Part shown: in pieces, positions 21,276-26,677 of the stretch
How positions within the stretch are numbered: position 1 is the stretch's first letter
Layout of the letters: every line of letters begins with the position of its first letter
From: Pseudopedobacter sp036379295
GTDB lineage: Bacteria; Bacteroidota; Bacteroidia; Sphingobacteriales; Sphingobacteriaceae
Length of the DNA: 26,677 nt
Assembly: GCA_036379295.1 (NCBI GenBank)
Contig: DASVGY010000195.1
Span: 1-26,677 of the forward strand
Direction: 5' to 3'
Position numbers and translations under genes: made by a program
The notes under the pieces: model-generated
Told to the model about the DNA's origin: nothing
The model's database searches: none
Seen by the model: the letters and a program-made list of their open reading frames with translations, nothing else

Positions 21276-22254
21276 AATGGATTACGTTTAGCTCATCTGC
21301 AAGGCCAATCTCTGGCTGTTTGTGGTTTTTGACACAATCAATCACCCGGCTTAAAAAAACGTCGTGTTTATCTGCCGAACCTTGGTAATACTGGTAATTA
21401 TTGGCTTGGTTAACCTGGCTAAAAACCGGAATCTCAAAGTTCTTTTTAAGATTAACAGAATTTAGTTTCTCCATGTATTGCCCGCCAACCTTCACATTTC
21501 CTTCTGAACCAATAATTGTTAAACTGCTCTCTAAATTGGTCTGGTAAGCGGCATTAGTAAAATTAAACATCCCTACTCCGCCATTTGCAAAACTAAAATT
21601 AACTGTCCCGCTATCGTTAAATTCTGTTTTTACTTGGGGATTTAAAGTAAAAAGGTTGCTTTTAATATCCAAAGGTTCGCCGGCTAACCATATTAGTAAA
21701 TCAATAAAATGGCTAAATTGAGAGTATAATGGGCCACCACCTAATTTTTTTGTGCCACGCCATGGAGCATCTAAATAGTATTGTTCGTTACGGTTCCAAA
21801 AACAATTAATTTGTAACAACAATATATCGCCCAACATATTAGCACTCATTAGTTTCTTTAACCAAATAGCAACGGGGCTGTAGCGGTTTTGCATAACCGC
21901 AAAAACTTTTTTGCCAGATTTTTTTTCGGCCAACATCATACGTTGCACATCACTGGTTTCTAAGGCAATTGGTTTTTCGCAAACCACATGGTAACCTGCA
22001 TTTAAACAAGCAATGGTATGTTCTGGATGCAGGCCGTTTGGTGTGCAAACACATACCACATCTGCCGGAATTTTTGCCTTCAAAAAATCAGCAACGGAGG
22101 TAAAAAAAGGCACAAGATTGTTTAAAGTTCTGTGCTTTCCAAAATCCGTATCTACCACGGCTAGCAGCTCGGCATCTTTAAAATTATTGATAAGATTTAC
22201 ATACTTTTTGCCAATATTGCCTACACCAATGATTACGAATTTTATACTATCCAT
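21232..22254 (-). CDS. Gfo/Idh/MocA family oxidoreductase
   Basis: A 340-residue NAD(P)-dependent sugar dehydrogenase-like protein. The N-terminal Rossmann motif is GVGNIG at residues 10-15, with Asp35 at the end of strand 2 favouring NAD. The CEKPIAL motif gives the catalytic Lys94, and H182-x-x-D185 in SHFIDLLIWL is the usual C-terminal-domain catalytic pair. The WNRNEQYYLDAPWRGTKKLGGGPL phrase is like that of enzymes acting on nucleotide-sugar uronates or on LPS-related sugars, but no glycan cluster is nearby, so the substrate stays open. It diverges from glyA and overlaps the 3' end of scpA by 44 bp. Confidence 0.9.
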   Translation of the reverse strand: MDSIKFVIIGVGNIGKKYVNLINNFKDAELLAVVDTDFGKHRTLNNLVPFFTSVADFLKAKIPADVVCVCTPNGLHPEHTIACLNAGYHVVCEKPIALETSDVQRMMLAEKKSGKKVFAVMQNRYSPVAIWLKKLMSANMLGDILLLQINCFWNRNEQYYLDAPWRGTKKLGGGPLYSQFSHFIDLLIWLAGEPLDIKSNLFTLNPQVKTEFNDSGTVNFSFANGGVGMFNFTNAAYQTNLESSLTIIGSEGNVKVGGQYMEKLNSVNLKKNFEIPVFSQVNQANNYQYYQGSADKHDVFLSRVIDCVKNHKQPEIGLADELNVIHFIEQALLAPVAKSY

Positions 22255-22301
22255 CTAAAAATTTTTCCAAATAATGCTGTAAAAATGACTAATTTAGGCC
22301 T

Positions 22302-22319
22302 CTTAATTAGAGAATTAAG
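22302..22319. promoter_or_regulatory. Short palindrome in the divergent oxidoreductase-glyA intergenic region
   Basis: CTTAATT-AGAG-AATTAAG is a perfect 7-bp inverted repeat with a 4-nt centre, placed 48 bp from the minus-strand start and 65 bp before glyA. It could be an operator for either gene. AT-rich palindromes arise by chance in such DNA, so support is weak. Confidence 0.25.
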
Positions 22320-22383
22320 GTCGTTAAAATTACAATATTAGCATTAATTACCTTCTATTAAAATCAAAATATAGGATAAATAC

Positions 22384-23655
22384 ATGAAAAAAGACAAATT
22401 AATTTTTGACCTCATTGAAAAAGAACAAGAAAGACAGGAAAACGGCATTGAATTAATTGCTTCGGAAAACTTTGTAAGCAAGCAAGTGATGGAAGCCGCG
22501 GGCTCTGTTTTAACCAATAAATACGCAGAAGGCTTACCCGGAAAAAGATATTATGGTGGCTGCGAAGTAGTGGATGATATTGAGCAAATTGCAATTGATA
22601 GAGCAAAAGAATTATTTGGTGCAGCATGGGCAAACGTACAGCCACACTCAGGTGCACAAGCTAATGCTGCCGTACTGTTGGCCGTTTTAAATGCTGGCGA
22701 TAAAATTTTAGGTTTTGATTTATCACACGGAGGGCACCTTACCCATGGTTCGCCGGTAAATTTTTCGGGTAAATTGTACCAACCATTTTTTTATGGAGTA
22801 GAGGAAGAAACTGGCCTAATCAATTACAAACAGTTAGAAGAAGTAGCACTAAGAGAAAAACCAAAATTGATTATTTGCGGTGCTTCTGCCTATTCAAGAG
22901 AATGGGATTATGAATTTATTAGGGCCGTAGCCGATAAAATTGGTGCTTTAGTTTTGGCAGATATTTCGCACCCATCTGGCTTAATTGCTAAGGGTTTACT
23001 AAAAAATCCATTGCCACATTGCCATATTGTAACAACCACCACTCACAAAACTTTAAGAGGTCCACGCGGTGGTTTGATAATGATGGGTCAGGATTTTGAT
23101 AATCCTTGGGGCCTAAAAACGCCAAAAGGTGAAACAAAAAAAATGTCGGCAATTTTAGATGGAGCGGTATTCCCGGGCACACAGGGCGGCCCTTTAGAGC
23201 ATATTATTGCCGCAAAAGCTATTGCTTTTGGCGAAGCTTTAAGTGATGATTACAAAACATACATTAACCAGGTAAAGAAAAATGCTGACGCAATGGCCAA
23301 TGCCTTAGTTGCTAAAGGCTACCATATCATCTCTGGCGGAACGGATAACCATTTGATGTTGATTGACCTTACCAATAAAAATATTAACGGTAAGTTAGCC
23401 GAACAAGCTTTAGGTAAAGCAGAAATTACTGTTAATAAAAACATGGTTCCTTTTGATAAAAAATCTCCATTTATAACTTCTGGCATTAGATTGGGTACTG
23501 CTGCTATTACTACCCGTGGTTTAAAAGAAAAAGAAATGGAGCAAATTGTAGAATTAATTGATTCTGTGATTGTTAATCATGAGGATGAAACCTTTTTGGC
23601 TGGCGTACGTAACAAGGTTAACCAATTAATGCACCAGTTTCCTTTGTACAAATAA
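22384..23655 (+). CDS. glyA: Serine hydroxymethyltransferase GlyA
   Basis: A 423-residue PLP enzyme interconverting serine and glycine while charging THF to 5,10-methylene-THF, the substrate of MetF. Signature segments: IELIASENFVSKQVMEAAGS, KYAEGLPGKRYYGGCE, VQPHSGAQANAAVL, and TTTHKTLRGPRGG with the PLP-binding Lys222. Length is typical (about 415-430). No SAM or glycine riboswitch is visible in its 129-bp upstream region. The histidine kinase frame starts only 7 bp after its stop, so the two may be co-transcribed. Confidence 0.98.
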   Translation: MKKDKLIFDLIEKEQERQENGIELIASENFVSKQVMEAAGSVLTNKYAEGLPGKRYYGGCEVVDDIEQIAIDRAKELFGAAWANVQPHSGAQANAAVLLAVLNAGDKILGFDLSHGGHLTHGSPVNFSGKLYQPFFYGVEEETGLINYKQLEEVALREKPKLIICGASAYSREWDYEFIRAVADKIGALVLADISHPSGLIAKGLLKNPLPHCHIVTTTTHKTLRGPRGGLIMMGQDFDNPWGLKTPKGETKKMSAILDGAVFPGTQGGPLEHIIAAKAIAFGEALSDDYKTYINQVKKNADAMANALVAKGYHIISGGTDNHLMLIDLTNKNINGKLAEQALGKAEITVNKNMVPFDKKSPFITSGIRLGTAAITTRGLKEKEMEQIVELIDSVIVNHEDETFLAGVRNKVNQLMHQFPLYK

Positions 23656-23662
23656 ATCGAAT

Positions 23663-26419
23663 TTGAATTCATCTGAAGAAGATATTATAGATCGCAGTCA
23701 TCCAAACAAAATAATGGATGATTGCGGTTTATATGAAGAATCTTCTGCACAGCAATTCAACGACATCTTAACACTAGCCTGCTTTATCACCGGCTACAGC
23801 TCGGCTTATATTTCTTTAATTAGCGGGCAACAGCAAACCATTAGGTACACCAAAAATTGCGAAAGTGGCGAACACAGCTTAGACCTTTCTATATGCCACA
23901 TTCCTGTAAATAAAGGCGGCTTTTTCCAAGCAACAAATTTAAATGAGCATCCAGAAACCAGAGATGAGTTTTTTTGGGTAAAAAAAGATTTTACAGCTTA
24001 TGCCGGCGTACCCATTATTAATAAATATAATGTTGTTTTAGGCACCTTATGCGTACTGGCAAAAGATGCACAAGCTTTAAATGACGGCCAAGTAGCCAGT
24101 TTTGAAATTCTTGGAAAACAACTGCTGTACACTTTAGAGTTGCGTAAGCGCAATATCCAAAAAAAGAAGAGTAAGCAAATTGCCGAAGAAACCAAAATAT
24201 TTTTTGACTCTGCCAAAAGCGTAATTTGTATTTTAAACGATAAATTAGAGATTAAAGTTATCAATAATGCAGCCTTCCACGTTTTTGGCTACACGCCCGA
24301 TGAATGCAAAAACATCAACATTGCAACCTTTGTTTTACCAGAAGACCGTTTAAAAATATTTGAGCTTGCTAATGAAAAGCTAAAAAATGGCCATAAAAAC
24401 TTTGAAATTGAAACCAGGGTTACTTCAAAAAACCAACAAATAAAGTGGATAAGCTGGAGCGCTGTTACCAAAAACAGAAAGTGGTTTATCATGGGCCGGG
24501 AGATTACCAAAGAAAAAGAAATCAGCAAAAGCTTAAATCAACTTTCTACGGTAGCAGGCAAAATATCCAGCGGCATTGTGATAAGTAACGCAAAAAACGA
24601 AGTGGTTTGGGTTAACCCCGCCTTTACAGAAATTACTAAATATACTTTAGCTGATTTTAACGGAGACCGTTTAGGAGATGTGCTTGCCGGCGAAGAAACC
24701 AACAAAGATTTACTTGAAAAAGTAAGACAAGAAACCAGAAACAAACAATCATCTGCTGCCGATTTTTTAGCCTATACCAAAGAGCAAAAAAAGATTTGGC
24801 TATCCGTACATAGCACTGTTATTTTAGACAAAGCTGGTGAAATTGAAAGTTTGATAGAAATCATTATCGATATCACCGAAAGAAAAGAATCGGAAAAACG
24901 TTTAGAGCTACTTTCTTTAGTAGCCAGTAAAACGAATAATGGTGTTGCTATTTGCGATAAAAACGGGAACGTTACCTGGATTAACGAGGCTTTAGAAAAT
25001 ATTTTAGGCTTTAAAAAAGAAACACTAATTGGTAAAAAATTAGTTGACTTTGTAAAGGGCGAAGACACAGATTTAGAGTTGCTGGAAATTGTTGCTGAAA
25101 AAGCCGAAAAATTTGAACCTTATAATGTTGAGCACCAAGTTTATAAAAAAGATGGTAGCAAAATATGGGTTTCTGTTGCGCATACCCCAATTTATGACTC
25201 GGGCAAAGACCAATACACCCAAATAGAAATTATTAATGATATTACCCAGCGCAAACAGGCCGAGATACAGTTACTAGCTTCAAGAGAAGAAACCATACAA
25301 CTAAGCAAGGCCAAGGAAGCCTTTGTTTCTATCATGAGTCATGAAATACGTACGCCTTTAAACGCGGTTATTGGTTTGGCAAATATTTTACACGATGAAG
25401 AGAAGCTTCCGAGTCAGGAACAATCTATTAATCTGCTCAAATTTTCTGCAGACAATTTATTGAATTTAGTAAACGATATTTTAGATTTCAATAAGATTGA
25501 GGTGGGAAAGATGGAACTTGAAAACAAACGCTTAAATATAAGGACCTTGTTAAAAGACATCACAGATTCAATGCGCTTCAAACTGGATAAAAAACCCATT
25601 GTTTTAAGCTACCATGTAGATGAAAAAGTGCCAGATTTGGTTAGGGGCGATAAAACCCGGGTTTACCAAATTTTAGCTAATTTAATAAATAACGCAGTTA
25701 AATTTACCGCCGAGGGTAGCGTAACTACAACCGTAACGCTAATACCAACTACCGAAAACAAAATATGCCTCAATTTTAAGGTAGCGGATACAGGCATTGG
25801 CATACCTAAAGATAAACTCGATGCCATTTTTGAGCCCTTTACCCAGGCAGAAAGCAATACGTCAAGAAAATACGGTGGCTCTGGATTAGGCTTATCCATC
25901 AGTAAAAAGCTAATTAAACTTTTTGGTGGTGATATTAATGTAGAAAGCGAACTGGGTTTGGGAACAGTGTTTTCCTTTACCTTAAAATTTAATAGATTTG
26001 AGGGCGAAATAACTATGACAGATAGCCCACAACCAATTACGCTCAACGGAAAAATTTTAGTGGTTGACGATAACGAAATCAATACGTTACTTGCCAAAAG
26101 AGTTTTAAGTCGGTTTGGGTTACTTATTGAGACTGCGAACAGCGGCGCTCAGGCTATAGAACTATTAAAAGAAAAAAACTTTGACTTAGTTTTGATGGAT
26201 GTGCACATGCCAGATTTAAATGGTTATGAAACTACAGAAATTTTGCGGGCCATGGATGATGATTACTACAAAAACCTTCCTATAATTGCACTTACAGCAT
26301 CCGTACTAGATGATAATTTAGATGAAATTGCGCTACACGGTATGACTGATTTTCAATTAAAGCCATACAAGCCCGAAGAATTAGCAATGAAGATTGCAAA
26401 GTACATTTCGGCAAATTAA
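23663..26419 (+). CDS. Cytoplasmic hybrid sensor histidine kinase (GAF-PAS-PAS-PAS-HisKA-HATPase-REC)
   Basis: A 918-residue hybrid kinase without transmembrane segments, so it should sense a cytoplasmic signal. Domain order: GAF (about 23-155), three PAS domains (about 170-285, 293-410, 415-535), HisKA with phospho-acceptor His560 in SHEIRTPLNAVIGL, HATPase with N-box LINNAVKF, DTGIGIP and GGSGLGLSI, and a receiver with VVDDNEIN, phospho-acceptor Asp846 in LMDVHMPD and Lys in LKPYKPEE. There is no output domain or HPt, so the phosphate must pass to another protein or be stored. The longest frame starts with TTG 7 bp after glyA; an ATG at 23714 would give a protein 17 residues shorter that keeps the GAF domain. 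Signal and target are unknown. Confidence 0.93.
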   Translation: MNSSEEDIIDRSHPNKIMDDCGLYEESSAQQFNDILTLACFITGYSSAYISLISGQQQTIRYTKNCESGEHSLDLSICHIPVNKGGFFQATNLNEHPETRDEFFWVKKDFTAYAGVPIINKYNVVLGTLCVLAKDAQALNDGQVASFEILGKQLLYTLELRKRNIQKKKSKQIAEETKIFFDSAKSVICILNDKLEIKVINNAAFHVFGYTPDECKNINIATFVLPEDRLKIFELANEKLKNGHKNFEIETRVTSKNQQIKWISWSAVTKNRKWFIMGREITKEKEISKSLNQLSTVAGKISSGIVISNAKNEVVWVNPAFTEITKYTLADFNGDRLGDVLAGEETNKDLLEKVRQETRNKQSSAADFLAYTKEQKKIWLSVHSTVILDKAGEIESLIEIIIDITERKESEKRLELLSLVASKTNNGVAICDKNGNVTWINEALENILGFKKETLIGKKLVDFVKGEDTDLELLEIVAEKAEKFEPYNVEHQVYKKDGSKIWVSVAHTPIYDSGKDQYTQIEIINDITQRKQAEIQLLASREETIQLSKAKEAFVSIMSHEIRTPLNAVIGLANILHDEEKLPSQEQSINLLKFSADNLLNLVNDILDFNKIEVGKMELENKRLNIRTLLKDITDSMRFKLDKKPIVLSYHVDEKVPDLVRGDKTRVYQILANLINNAVKFTAEGSVTTTVTLIPTTENKICLNFKVADTGIGIPKDKLDAIFEPFTQAESNTSRKYGGSGLGLSISKKLIKLFGGDINVESELGLGTVFSFTLKFNRFEGEITMTDSPQPITLNGKILVVDDNEINTLLAKRVLSRFGLLIETANSGAQAIELLKEKNFDLVLMDVHMPDLNGYETTEILRAMDDDYYKNLPIIALTASVLDDNLDEIALHGMTDFQLKPYKPEELAMKIAKYISAN

Positions 26420-26502
26420 ATCACAGCTTAGCATCAGCCAAAAGCTTCATTACTTCTTCTATACATTTTATTTAAATTTGCGCCACATTAATTTAACTCA
26501 AA

Positions 26503-26677
26503 ATGTTGAAATACTTAAAAGGAAATATTTATGTAGCCTTAATTCTAAGGTTACTGATTATCTTTTTCCTTTATACCTTATGTAGAGTTCTGTTTTTAAC
26601 ATTCAATCTCGATTCTTTCAGCGGTTTAACAACCAACCGAATTTTAACCATTTTAGTTGGTGGTTTAAAATTTGATT
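26503..26677 (+). CDS. N-terminal fragment of an LTA-synthase-like membrane sulfatase/phosphoglycerol transferase
   Basis: An ATG at 26503 opens a frame that stays open to the window end (58 codons). The visible part has a basic start (MLKYLKG), a long hydrophobic helix at about residues 10-32, and the phrase LTTNRILTILVGGLKFD. This opening resembles the membrane domain of Bacteroidota LTA-synthase/alkaline-phosphatase-superfamily proteins, where a conserved GGLRFD-like segment precedes further helices. The catalytic sulfatase domain is beyond the window, so the call rests on this segment alone. A TAAATTTG box at 26473-26480 could be a -7 element, but no matching -33 TTTG is present. Confidence 0.6.
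   Translation, partial: MLKYLKGNIYVALILRLLIIFFLYTLCRVLFLTFNLDSFSGLTTNRILTILVGGLKFD

Noticed and set aside
25663..26097. 144-codon minus-strand ORF inside the histidine kinase gene
   Set aside because: It is antisense to the HATPase and receiver motifs; a composition by-product of the coding strand.

Overview
The window looks like chromosomal DNA of a member of the Bacteroidota, most likely Sphingobacteriaceae (Pedobacter-like). The evidence is AT-rich DNA with weak Shine-Dalgarno sequences, a DUF5686 outer-membrane protein, a full set of Bacteroidota-type enzymes, one promoter of the TTTG / TAnnTTTG type, and several short dispersed repeat families of the kind common in that family. The genus is an inference from protein style, not from a marker gene.

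Layout. 1-1354: the end of an unknown gene and a secreted GH29 alpha-L-fucosidase. 1585-5309: a membrane-anchored coiled-coil protein (minus strand), diverging from ruvX and recQ, which are DNA repair genes separated by a G-free spacer. 5519-8676: a DUF5686 beta-barrel protein and a convergent secreted protein with two NTF2-like halves. 8897-13368: hexuronate / unsaturated-uronate breakdown (kduD, kduI, uxaC, kdgK), split by two strong terminators into at least three transcription units. A LacI-type operator candidate lies ahead of kduD. 13481-19184: the methionine block. A Bacteroidota-type promoter starts transcription at a SAM-I riboswitch, followed by metH, a small four-helix-bundle (IVP/S23-type) gene wrapped in repeats, then metF and a hairpin terminator. 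19199-26677: an MFS transporter, scpA, a convergent Gfo/Idh/MocA oxidoreductase that overlaps the scpA end, glyA, a soluble hybrid histidine kinase, and the start of an LTA-synthase-like membrane sulfatase.

How the genes work together. KduI and KduD turn the unsaturated-uronate product into 2-keto-3-deoxygluconate, UxaC isomerises galacturonate/glucuronate, and KdgK phosphorylates KDG to KDPG. The aldolase, the transporters and the lyases are not in the window. MetF makes 5-methyl-THF for MetH, and GlyA (3 kb further on) makes its precursor 5,10-methylene-THF, so three one-carbon enzymes lie in the same 10 kb. The SAM riboswitch should shut the metH-metF unit down when SAM is high.

The most interesting feature is repeat invasion centred on metH. 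An inverted repeat separates the riboswitch from the metH start codon. A GC-rich intergenic-type repeat sits in frame inside the homocysteine-binding domain. A second repeat mixture sits in frame in the activation domain. A roughly 600-bp cassette of four-helix-bundle gene plus inverted and tandem repeats fills the gap between the metH stop and the metF start exactly. The cassette looks like a non-autonomous mobile element whose protein function is unknown. It is the best candidate here for an undescribed system, but this rests on sequence reading alone.
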